A stretch of 5,517 nt of DNA from Candidatus Saccharibacteria bacterium UBA5152 (GTDB lineage Bacteria > Patescibacteriota > Saccharimonadia > Saccharimonadales > UBA4665), in contig DHXQ01000040.1 in the NCBI GenBank assembly GCA_002413755.1, positions 1 through 5,517 on the forward strand, written 5' to 3'. Each line of letters begins with the position of its first letter. Position 1 is the stretch's first letter. A program made the translations under genes and the position numbers. Of the stretch, positions 1-5,517 are shown one piece after another. The notes beneath the pieces were generated by a model that ran no database searches, was not told the origin of the DNA, and saw only the letters and a program-made list of their open reading frames with translations.

Positions 1-4
1 CTGA

Positions 5-45
5 TTGTAACAATTTGCACTATAGGCTATTGTTAAGTTTATAAG
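5..45 (+). promoter_or_regulatory. Candidate promoter for the arrestin-like gene
   Basis: Two overlapping sigma70-like arrangements are visible. The first is TTGTAA (5-10), 17 nt, then TATTGT (28-33), which would start the transcript near position 40 and keep the ribosome site in the leader. The second is TTGCAC (15-20), 17 nt, then TTTATA (38-43), with TATAAG overlapping at 40-45; this would start the transcript near 50-52 and cut into the ribosome site. I favour the first for that reason. Neither is a strong match and the region is AT-rich, so chance matches are likely. Confidence 0.3.
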
Positions 46-47
46 AT

Positions 48-52
48 AAGGA
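48..52 (+). promoter_or_regulatory. Shine-Dalgarno site AAGGA
   Basis: AAGGA lies 8 nt before the ATG at 61, a normal spacing for a ribosome binding site. It supports this ATG as the start. It stands out because the other independent starts in the window (1162, 3026, 5304) have no comparable site. Confidence 0.6.
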
Positions 53-60
53 CAACCATC

Positions 61-705
61 ATGGGATTTTTCGGTAAGATAAAAGCTAATTTCAATCACG
101 GCGGCGTCAAAGTCCACATCCAGGCACCGAGCTCAGTGCCAGCCAACCAAGTGATTCCGGTGACCGTCAGCATTACGGCCGACAGCTCGCAGAGTGTCAA
201 GAGCGTCACGGCGGAGATCAAGGCTATTGCCCGCGAGCAAGGCGTCAACATCGGTCTTGGTTCCGGCATCGGCACTGGCGGCGCCGGCAATCCCCAGAAT
301 ACAGCGACCTCTCAAGTCGTCGCCAAAGCCGAGAACCGCGAACCATTCACCATCGCTGCCGGCGAAACGAAAGAAGTCACGCTTGAGCTCTTCGTCAGTG
401 GTATGGGGACCATGGGTAATTTCAATCCAGGTGGCGCCCTCGGCGGCGCACTGCAAGCGATTAGCTCAATCGCTCAGAACTTTTCGCACATGAATTTTAC
501 CTATACGGTGCACGCCTCGGCTGACGTGGAAGGGATCACGCTCGACCCAAGCGACAAGCAACCGATTCAGATTTTGCCGCCCACCGAAACGGCTGCACCA
601 GTTCAGCCTGAGTCAGTTGTCGCCGCCACGCCGGCACCCGCTCAGCCAGAGACAATTACGCCAGCCGTGCCACCGTCCGAGCAACCTACCAATGATCGGG
701 TTTAA
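61..705 (+). CDS. Arrestin-fold / Spo0M-like cytosolic protein with Pro-rich tail
   Basis: This 214-residue protein has no signal peptide or membrane segment, so it is probably cytosolic. The start (MGFFGKIKANFNHGGVKVHI), the repeated beta-strand pattern at about 16-57 and 96-112, and the late strand ending in PIQIL (168-172) resemble arrestin-like beta-sandwich proteins such as the sporulation-control protein Spo0M. This is a resemblance of pattern, not a motif-based assignment. Two Gly-rich stretches (about 64-77 and 114-129) look like loop insertions. The tail after residue 173 is a low-complexity Pro/Ala/Thr/Glu stretch, likely disordered. The start at 61 is backed by AAGGA 8 nt upstream. 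Its end overlaps the next gene by 14 nt, so the two are probably co-transcribed and translationally coupled. The function is unknown; arrestin-fold proteins usually act as binding or scaffold proteins. Confidence 0.75.
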   Translation: MGFFGKIKANFNHGGVKVHIQAPSSVPANQVIPVTVSITADSSQSVKSVTAEIKAIAREQGVNIGLGSGIGTGGAGNPQNTATSQVVAKAENREPFTIAAGETKEVTLELFVSGMGTMGNFNPGGALGGALQAISSIAQNFSHMNFTYTVHASADVEGITLDPSDKQPIQILPPTETAAPVQPESVVAATPAPAQPETITPAVPPSEQPTNDRV

Positions 706-1135
706 CCACGCCCTCGTTGGAGCCTTAATCGGCAAAGTCCTGCCCTTGCCACTGGCACTGCCAGTCGCGATTGCGTCACACTTCGTCCTGGACGCGCTGC
801 CGCACTACGGTTTACCACACAAGCAGCGCGACATATCGAAGGTCTGGAAGCTAGTCTTCACGATTGATTTCTTTGCCACGGCAGGGCTAATTATTCCGGC
901 GGCCGTCACACACCATTACGCGATGCTAGCCTGCGGTGTGGCGGCCGTCTTACCGGACTTCGTCTGGGTCGGAAAATTTATCAAAAATAAATCATTCGAC
1001 ATGAGTAATAACGGGAACTGGTACGCAAAATGGCACGCCAAGATTCAGCGCTATGAAAGACCGTGGGGCATTTGGGTCGAGCTACCCCTGGCTGCTTTAC
1101 TTTTCGTCGTATTTTGCGATGCGTTACAAAACTAG
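692..1135 (+). CDS. Small polytopic membrane protein, possible membrane-bound metal-dependent hydrolase family
   Basis: This 147-residue protein has about four hydrophobic segments (roughly 7-35, 54-73, 77-94 and 127-143). Polar residues set in or beside them recall the DUF457/YdjM-type and related putative membrane-bound metal-dependent hydrolases: His6 near the start, H30xxxD34xxxH38 (SHFVLDALPH), the PD pair at 88-89, His115 in a WHAKIQ stretch, and Glu130. These could bind a metal, but that is inference from spacing. I chose the ATG at 692 because it begins directly with the family-like MIGFNHALVGALIG; an in-frame start at 617 would add 25 basic, Pro-rich residues that are only a shadow of the upstream gene. 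The 14-nt overlap with the arrestin-like gene and the lack of a Shine-Dalgarno site suggest coupled translation. The catalytic substrate cannot be told. Confidence 0.75.
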   Translation: MIGFNHALVGALIGKVLPLPLALPVAIASHFVLDALPHYGLPHKQRDISKVWKLVFTIDFFATAGLIIPAAVTHHYAMLACGVAAVLPDFVWVGKFIKNKSFDMSNNGNWYAKWHAKIQRYERPWGIWVELPLAALLFVVFCDALQN

Positions 1136-1149
1136 CTAACGGGTTGTTG

Positions 1150-1155
1150 TATACT
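1150..1155 (+). promoter_or_regulatory. -10 box TATACT placed for a leaderless mRNA
   Basis: TATACT matches the -10 consensus at 5 of 6 positions and ends 6 nt before the ATG at 1162. A start 7 nt past the box falls on the A of that ATG. There is no ribosome site between. The -35 region is poor: TTACAA at 1124-1129 has a 20-nt spacer. The signal gives the iminopeptidase its own promoter inside the 26-nt gap after the membrane protein gene. Confidence 0.45.
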
Positions 1156-1161
1156 GAGCCC

Positions 1162-2073
1162 ATGCAAAACGACTCATTCACCAATCAGGAATTCATGCTC
1201 GATGTTGGCGACGGCCACCAGCTCCACGTCGTTGACTGGGGCAACAAGGACGCCTCAGTCCCATATATACATCTACACGGTGGCCCGGGCAGCCAAGCCA
1301 AAGACAAACATAAGGCACCATTTGATCCGGCCGCGCAGCGCGTCATCTTCTTCGACCAGCGCGGCTGCGGGCTGAGCACGCCGTATGGATTGATTGAGAA
1401 TAATACCACTCAGGATCTCGTCGCCGACATTTCCAAAATCGCTGATAAACTGCAAATTGAAAAGTTTAGCTTGCACGGTACATCATGGGGCTCAGCCCTA
1501 GCGTTGGCCTATGCCATCGCTCATCCGGAACGGATTGCCGCGCTCGTGATCGGTGGAGTATTTACGGGATCAAAATTCGAAAATGACTGGATAGACCGCG
1601 GCCACTTCAAAATCTTCTACCCCGATGTCTGGCAAGCTTACCTGGACCGAACTCCCGAGCAGTACAGAGATGATCCGAGTGCCTACCATTTTGATAAAGT
1701 CATCAATGGCACACCGGAAGAACAGAAGCGATCGGGCTACGCCTACGACTGCTTGGAGTCCGGGATCATCCGGCTCGACGACCGTTTCCAGTCAGAGGAC
1801 TTTGCCGAGTATGACCCGGCATCTATACGTATTGAGATGCACTATCTCGGTAAAGGCTGCTTTATGCCCGACCGTTACATTTTCGATAACCTCGCCAAAT
1901 TAACGATGTCGATCCACGTGGTGCAGGGCCGTTACGATATGGTCTGCCCACCGGCAACCGCCTACGAACTTCACAAGAAGTTGCCTAATAGCCATCTGTA
2001 TTGGACGCTGAGCGGGCACGCCGTTGAGCACGAGGGCGAGAATATCTTCCGAGCGATCATCGCCAGTCTCTAG
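1162..2073 (+). CDS. pip: Prolyl iminopeptidase-type alpha/beta hydrolase (peptidase family S33)
   Basis: This enzyme should remove N-terminal proline (or a similar residue) from peptides in the cytosol; no signal peptide is seen. All family landmarks are present in 303 residues, close to the usual 310-320: oxyanion-hole motif HGGPG (39-43), DQRGCGLS (65-72), nucleophile elbow GTSWG (106-110) with Ser108, catalytic Asp259 in GRYDMVCP, and His286 in SGHA. Glu199 (CLESG) and Glu225 (RIEMHY) sit where this family holds the substrate's free amino group, which favours an aminopeptidase over a general esterase. The elbow has Thr where GGSWG is typical. The ATG at 1162 begins just ahead of the first beta strand; an in-frame start at 1063 would add 33 residues encoded inside the previous gene. 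The 3' end converges with the minus-strand beta-lactamase-like gene. Peptide scavenging is a likely role; substrate range is not certain. Confidence 0.92.
   Translation: MQNDSFTNQEFMLDVGDGHQLHVVDWGNKDASVPYIHLHGGPGSQAKDKHKAPFDPAAQRVIFFDQRGCGLSTPYGLIENNTTQDLVADISKIADKLQIEKFSLHGTSWGSALALAYAIAHPERIAALVIGGVFTGSKFENDWIDRGHFKIFYPDVWQAYLDRTPEQYRDDPSAYHFDKVINGTPEEQKRSGYAYDCLESGIIRLDDRFQSEDFAEYDPASIRIEMHYLGKGCFMPDRYIFDNLAKLTMSIHVVQGRYDMVCPPATAYELHKKLPNSHLYWTLSGHAVEHEGENIFRAIIASL
2070..2073. other. Overlapping stop codons of convergent genes (CTAG)
   Basis: The plus-strand iminopeptidase gene ends with TAG at 2071-2073 and the minus-strand beta-lactamase-like gene ends with TAG read from 2072-2070. The self-complementary CTAG supplies both. 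No stem-loop terminator with a T-run is visible around it, so each transcript probably extends into the other gene. Confidence 0.9.
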
Positions 2074-3026
2074 GAGGCCGTAGTCACCCGGTTCTCTAGA
2101 ATATATTTGACGCTGCTGTCGGTGATGGCTTTGAATATTGCCTGTTCCGTTGCCTCGTCGTAGTCACCGTCGGTTTTGGTATATACAACCAGCACGTAGG
2201 CATGTGAGCCGTCGTCGATGATCGCAGCGTCGTGGATGCGGTCGTTCAGCCAACCGGCCTTGTGGTAGACCTTGACTCCGGCTGGTACGTCAGCCACGAT
2301 AAATTCCGTTCGGTTAGCCTTGGCCATGTGGCCGAGGAGCAGCTGTTTGTCAGAATTACTCAATAAATTTTTTGTATAGAGCTTCGTCAGCAGGCTAGCC
2401 AGATCGTGGGAAGTCAAAATATTAGTATCGACATCGTAACTGGTCATCCCTAATTGATCAGCCCAGGTCTGCAGACTGCTATCGCCCAGCAGGGCGTTGA
2501 AGCCCGTCCAGGCGTCGTTATCGCTGACTTCGATCATCTGAGTTAACTCGTAAGTAGCGGTGTTGCCATTCACTTTCGTTTGCATGGTGTATTTGCCTTG
2601 CTCGACGTCGTGCAGAAACAGCGTAGCGGTAATCAGCTTGGCAGTGCTGGCCGCCAGATAGCCGGCATTAACACCGTAATCATACGATTTTGAGGTAGTC
2701 AGGTCAGTGATCGACACCGATATCTGGGCTTCGGGGTGCGCAGTGATGGTTTGATTGATCTCGGCCGCCATGGCGTCGGCGTTAACTGTGCCGGGCGGCA
2801 ATGCAGCCGGCGAAGATACTGCCTTCATCAGACCACCTGACAGTCTGATGCCATTAACTCTGTCGAATGATTTGAATATTAACAGTCCTAAGATTGCCAC
2901 CGAAATTACTGCGACGATAGTAACGATGCGCTTCGCATGGCGGCGCCGTTTGGCCGATTGGTCGAGCGGTTGATTGCTGTAGTCGATATATGGGCTGTAC
3001 GCCGTGTACTTATTTTGATTACTCAT
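2070..3026 (-). CDS. Membrane-anchored class A beta-lactamase-fold serine hydrolase
   Basis: This 318-residue protein (from the ATG at 3026) has a cytosolic tail with tyrosines at 7, 10, 13 and 16, a basic patch KRRRHAKR (26-33), one membrane segment (about 34-51) and an outward-facing beta-lactamase domain (about 83-315). Active-site motifs are visible: STAK with Ser127 and Lys130, SDN at 168-170, and KAG at 256-258 where KTG/KSG is usual. The stretch between SDN and TSHDLASLL, where class A enzymes carry the deacylating glutamate (Glu166 in TEM), is short and has no clear equivalent. It could therefore bind penicillin-like ligands without turning them over well, or act on peptidoglycan peptides; beta-lactam resistance should not be assumed. 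A GTG at 3029 would add one residue. I prefer ATG because a -10 box sits 7 nt upstream and there is no ribosome site. It follows the DUF2156 gene by 49 nt on the same strand. Confidence 0.85.
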   Translation of the reverse strand: MSNQNKYTAYSPYIDYSNQPLDQSAKRRRHAKRIVTIVAVISVAILGLLIFKSFDRVNGIRLSGGLMKAVSSPAALPPGTVNADAMAAEINQTITAHPEAQISVSITDLTTSKSYDYGVNAGYLAASTAKLITATLFLHDVEQGKYTMQTKVNGNTATYELTQMIEVSDNDAWTGFNALLGDSSLQTWADQLGMTSYDVDTNILTSHDLASLLTKLYTKNLLSNSDKQLLLGHMAKANRTEFIVADVPAGVKVYHKAGWLNDRIHDAAIIDDGSHAYVLVVYTKTDGDYDEATEQAIFKAITDSSVKYILENRVTTAS

Positions 3027-3033
3027 CACCCAT

Positions 3034-3039
3034 ATAGTA
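3034..3039 (-). promoter_or_regulatory. -10-like box TACTAT for the beta-lactamase-like gene
   Basis: Read on the minus strand, TACTAT (4 of 6 consensus positions) ends 7 nt before the ATG at 3026, again in position for a leaderless transcript. No ribosome site and no convincing -35 box are seen in the 49-nt gap. The gap also holds a short imperfect hairpin, TAAG-GTATG-CTTA (3053-3065), too weak to call a terminator, so read-through from the upstream gene is equally possible. Confidence 0.35.
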
Positions 3040-3075
3040 CGCCCAAATAGCTTAAGGTATGCTTAGATAGACACG

Positions 3076-5304
3076 CTAGGTATCGTCACGCTCGTCTTTC
3101 ATGACCTTCTGCAACCGGCTGAGCAGGATGGTGAGATCAATCAAGTCACCGTTGTAGGCGAGGTATTGTGGCTGCCACTGCGGCCTGAACTTGCGCTTGA
3201 ACTGCTCCAGGCCGGCGGCTGAAAAGCGGCCAGCCGCAATCCGCCGAGCAATCGTGGCAGCAATATTTTCGACCGTTGCCAGCGGTACGAAACCCAGGTC
3301 AAACGTCGTATATCGTGGATCTTTGCTCAGCTGCTTAATGATACATGCGATCAGCACCGGCATCGCCCCATCGGTGTCCGGCCGGAAGCGAATCAGATCA
3401 ACCGTGGCATGCGTCAGGTTATTGAACACTGGCAATTGGTTGGCAAAAGCTACTAACTCACCCGTTTCGTTTCTCAGCAGGTGCAACGCGCAGGTCTGGA
3501 GATATGATTCGTCATAGTACCCCATAGCAAATCCCTGCTCTTTATGGCCGGCCCGCTCCAGCCAGGCATCCGACAATGACCTGGTTTCAGCCAGCAGCTC
3601 CGTGCTATATGGCGGAGTGGCCACGGAGTGCTGCATGCCAGATTTGGTCGCCCGGTTGAGCTGCCAGCGCCACCATTTATCCTTCGTCGTTTCTGTTAGG
3701 AATTGCTGAATATCAACCATAGCGTTTGAGCCGATTTTCAGCATGTTTAGATCGGTGGCCTCATAGATTGCCGAGGAACGAGAACCAACAAGCAGGAAAC
3801 ATACCGACCAGCCGTGCATCCGGCAGTAATCATTGAATGCTCGCAGCAAGCGCCGGCGATTCCGTAACGTACAGATTGGATCAGCCAACGCAAAAAGCGT
3901 ACTACTCACTTGCTTATAGGCAATAAAACCATCGATCCCAGCCGTCGTAAAATACGATTTATCGCCGGGCCACAGTTTAAAATAGTCTTCACTGGAGCTT
4001 GCATGGGCTTCAAGCAACCGCGTAATATCAGTTCGACTCAGTAGCGTGACATCCTTTTTCTGGCTCGCCGGCCGAAACAAAGTCCACAGCGTCAGCGCCA
4101 GCAAACTGAGCCCCAATCCTGTACCAACCTCGCGGGTATGGGCTATCCGCGAACGCAAACGATTGCCATGTGCTGAAGCTGCTTCAATACGATCGGCTGA
4201 GGCGTCAAATAAATGCTGCGAATCGTGGATCAGTGGCTGGCTATGCCCCGTCGCGAACGCCAACGTAAATAATATCAACAGGGCAACGAGGACGCCCCCG
4301 AGCGTGATCCCCAAGTTCTTGAGCTTGGACACCAATGGCGGGATGCCAGTATTGCGGTCAAACGAGCCCCAGCCACCCCACAGCCCGAATAATAGAATCT
4401 GTACTGGCAGCAACAACAGACCGTTGGGAGTGATCAAGGCGTATTTTACGAAGAGCGTTGCCAAAATAACCCCGATGATCAAGGCTGCCCGGCGCTCGCC
4501 TTTGTAGACAAACCGCGCCACGTAGAGCATGACTACCCCGGCAACCACGCTATGCTCCGCCAGCCATACCGGCTGAGCATGCAGCACAAACTGGTCGTTG
4601 AGTATGCCATAAGCTCGGAGATGAAAGGCCGAAATCAACTCTATTAGTCCCATCAAGAACACCAACACTGCAAATATAAGCCTGATAAGCTGGGCCCGCA
4701 CCAGCTGGCCGCGCTGTGGCATAGAGCGCTGCACTATATGAGCCATCCAGACCACTGCCAGCGTCTGGTAGATAAACTGTCCAAAAATCAGGTACTGTGG
4801 GCTGGTATACGCAATAACCGCCAGAACGGCGACCAATCCCTGGGCAACCAGAAACAGCCAGCTGTAGATTGAGCGCCTGCGGTAGACATCAATCATCGTG
4901 GCAACCCCCAAAATGACGGCACTGGCTACTGATTCCATATCGTGAATCCAGCCGCTGTACATCACCCAGATCGTGCACTGCCTGATACAGTCGGCAACAA
5001 AAATATCGTCAACAATCATCAATGCGGCCACGACGATCAACGCCCAGGCCAAGGACGGATGATGTCTCGTTAATCTAACCCGCCAAATTGCCAGCAACAA
5101 CACAGTAGCACCGAGTATATCACCGGCTCGAAAGATGCCGGAGAACGGCATAGCACTGGCTTCGTAGGTACTAATGAGATCTAAATGACCGACACCGACG
5201 TGATACAGCCACGGTGCATACAGCCAACTGGTCGACAGAAATAATAGCGCCGGTAACCAGATTGCATCAAACAGTCGCAGAAGTTTTTGGCGGAATGTGC
5301 CCAT
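3076..5304 (-). CDS. MprF/LysX-like aminoacyl-phosphatidylglycerol synthase (DUF998-like N-terminus, DUF2156 C-terminus)
   Basis: The 742-residue protein should sit in the cytoplasmic membrane and transfer an amino acid, classically lysine, from tRNA to phosphatidylglycerol. In known members this lowers surface negative charge and protects against cationic peptides. Three parts are seen. Residues 10-192 hold about six membrane segments resembling DUF998. Residues 205-411 hold about six more, with an ARFVYKGERRAA loop (263-274) typical of the membrane part of LysX/MprF-like proteins. Residues 420-720 are the cytosolic GNAT-like DUF2156 domain: PGDKSYF (446-452), GFIAYK, ADPICTLRNR (474-483), LKIGSNAMVD, NRATKSG (550-556), KEQGFAMGYYDESY (588-601), RFRPDT, FDLGFVPLA (668-676) and GLEQFKRKFRP (698-708). 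No lysyl-tRNA synthetase domain is fused, unlike mycobacterial LysX. The ATG at 5304 has no good ribosome site but has TATAAT 7 nt upstream. Which amino acid is transferred cannot be told. Confidence 0.88.
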   Translation of the reverse strand: MGTFRQKLLRLFDAIWLPALLFLSTSWLYAPWLYHVGVGHLDLISTYEASAMPFSGIFRAGDILGATVLLLAIWRVRLTRHHPSLAWALIVVAALMIVDDIFVADCIRQCTIWVMYSGWIHDMESVASAVILGVATMIDVYRRRSIYSWLFLVAQGLVAVLAVIAYTSPQYLIFGQFIYQTLAVVWMAHIVQRSMPQRGQLVRAQLIRLIFAVLVFLMGLIELISAFHLRAYGILNDQFVLHAQPVWLAEHSVVAGVVMLYVARFVYKGERRAALIIGVILATLFVKYALITPNGLLLLPVQILLFGLWGGWGSFDRNTGIPPLVSKLKNLGITLGGVLVALLILFTLAFATGHSQPLIHDSQHLFDASADRIEAASAHGNRLRSRIAHTREVGTGLGLSLLALTLWTLFRPASQKKDVTLLSRTDITRLLEAHASSSEDYFKLWPGDKSYFTTAGIDGFIAYKQVSSTLFALADPICTLRNRRRLLRAFNDYCRMHGWSVCFLLVGSRSSAIYEATDLNMLKIGSNAMVDIQQFLTETTKDKWWRWQLNRATKSGMQHSVATPPYSTELLAETRSLSDAWLERAGHKEQGFAMGYYDESYLQTCALHLLRNETGELVAFANQLPVFNNLTHATVDLIRFRPDTDGAMPVLIACIIKQLSKDPRYTTFDLGFVPLATVENIAATIARRIAAGRFSAAGLEQFKRKFRPQWQPQYLAYNGDLIDLTILLSRLQKVMKDERDDT

Positions 5305-5311
5305 TACTCTT

Positions 5312-5317
5312 ATTATA
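5312..5317 (-). promoter_or_regulatory. Consensus -10 box TATAAT over the stop codon of the upstream gene
   Basis: On the minus strand a perfect TATAAT ends 7 nt before the ATG at 5304, so transcription would begin at or beside the start codon. The box overlaps the TAA stop (5315-5313) of the upstream membrane protein. The -35 region is weak (TTCGTA at 5341-5336, 18-nt spacer). AAGAG (5311-5307) lies only 2 nt from the ATG, too close to serve as a normal ribosome site. Confidence 0.5.
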
Positions 5318-5517
5318 CCCGTGGAACTGGTACGCTACGAAACACAAACACTCTTATGGCCGCAATACCAAAGATAATCATCCAGATACTCTGCGGATAC
5401 GCCGCCAAGCGCTCGATCGTGCCGCCACCAATACCAAGATAGACGTGCGTCACGAACAACACCGTGCCGATGAGTCCGATAACACCCGAAGCAACCGTGT
5501 AGCCACGCAAGGCCCGT
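5313..5517 (-). CDS. C-terminal end of a small membrane protein, DUF998-like (5' end outside window)
   Basis: The reading frame is open to the right edge of the window, so the N-terminus is missing; a TTG at 5510 is probably internal. About 68 residues are visible, with two hydrophobic segments (VASGVIGLIGTVLFVTHVYL and SIWMIIFGIAAIRVFVF) joined by a loop GIGGGTIERLAAYPQ, then a short tail ending in PRV. The ERL...W layout before the last segment resembles the end of DUF998 membrane domains, and a comparable pattern (IFGQFIYQTLAVVW) occurs near residues 173-186 of the next gene's product. It ends 8 nt before that gene, so the two likely form an operon. The function is unknown, and the family call is weak because so little is seen. 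Confidence 0.6.
   Translation of the reverse strand, partial: RALRGYTVASGVIGLIGTVLFVTHVYLGIGGGTIERLAAYPQSIWMIIFGIAAIRVFVFRSVPVPRV

Noticed and set aside
133..456. A 107-residue minus-strand open frame opposite the arrestin-like gene
   Set aside because: It lies fully antisense to a gene with a good ribosome site and plausible fold, and shows no domain pattern of its own.
617..691. Longer start for the small membrane protein
   Set aside because: The extra 25 residues are Pro/Arg/Gln-rich, overlap the upstream gene by 89 nt, and do not fit the N-terminus expected of a multi-span membrane protein.
1063..1161. Longer start for the iminopeptidase
   Set aside because: The 33 added residues lie mostly within the previous gene, do not resemble the family, and would put the candidate -10 box inside the coding region.
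3050..3066. Possible terminator hairpin between the DUF2156 and beta-lactamase-like genes
   Set aside because: The stem is only four AT-rich base pairs (TAAG/CTTA) and no T-run follows.
4046..4507. A 153-residue plus-strand open frame inside the DUF2156 gene
   Set aside because: It lies antisense to the membrane-spanning part of a well-supported gene, has no family-like motifs, and its Ser/Arg/Pro-rich composition is typical of a shadow frame.
61..5517. Recoding of UGA, as in some Candidate Phyla Radiation lineages
   Set aside because: No visible gene uses UGA as its stop, but the 742-residue and other long frames contain no in-frame UGA, so there is no sign that it encodes an amino acid. 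Six stops are too few to read anything into.

Overview
The window reads as ordinary, gene-dense bacterial chromosome of roughly 50% GC. It holds six protein-coding genes, of which five are complete and one is cut by the right edge. I see no RNA genes, mobile elements, CRISPR arrays or long repeats. The compact packing and several starts without a Shine-Dalgarno site but with a -10 box 6-7 nt upstream would fit a small-genome lineage. The gene mix (short membrane proteins, prolyl iminopeptidase, MprF/LysX-like lipid aminoacyltransferase) would suit a Candidate Phyla Radiation bacterium such as Saccharibacteria. That assignment is an inference with no marker gene behind it. The standard code applies: no long gene needs in-frame UGA, and all visible stops are UAA or UAG.

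Left half, plus strand: an arrestin/Spo0M-like cytosolic protein (61-705) overlaps by 14 nt a small polytopic membrane protein with His/Asp motifs of the membrane-bound metal-dependent hydrolase type (692-1135). A prolyl iminopeptidase-type alpha/beta hydrolase follows 26 nt later (1162-2073) and seems to have its own promoter.

Right half, minus strand, read from right to left: the C-terminal end of a small DUF998-like membrane protein (5517-5313), then, 8 nt later, a 742-residue protein with about 12 membrane segments and a C-terminal DUF2156 (phosphatidylglycerol lysyltransferase-type) domain (5304-3076). A membrane-anchored class A beta-lactamase-fold protein comes last (3026-2070). The last gene converges on the iminopeptidase gene, and their stop codons overlap in a shared CTAG.

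The minus-strand genes look like a cell-envelope group: one probably aminoacylates membrane lipids and one is a penicillin-recognising-fold serine enzyme facing outward. The beta-lactamase-like protein keeps SxxK and SDN, has KAG where KTG is usual, and shows no clear omega-loop glutamate, so real beta-lactam hydrolysis is doubtful. The most interesting system-level signal is the recurrent -10 box placed for leaderless transcription in front of three separate genes. I found no convincing wholly new system.
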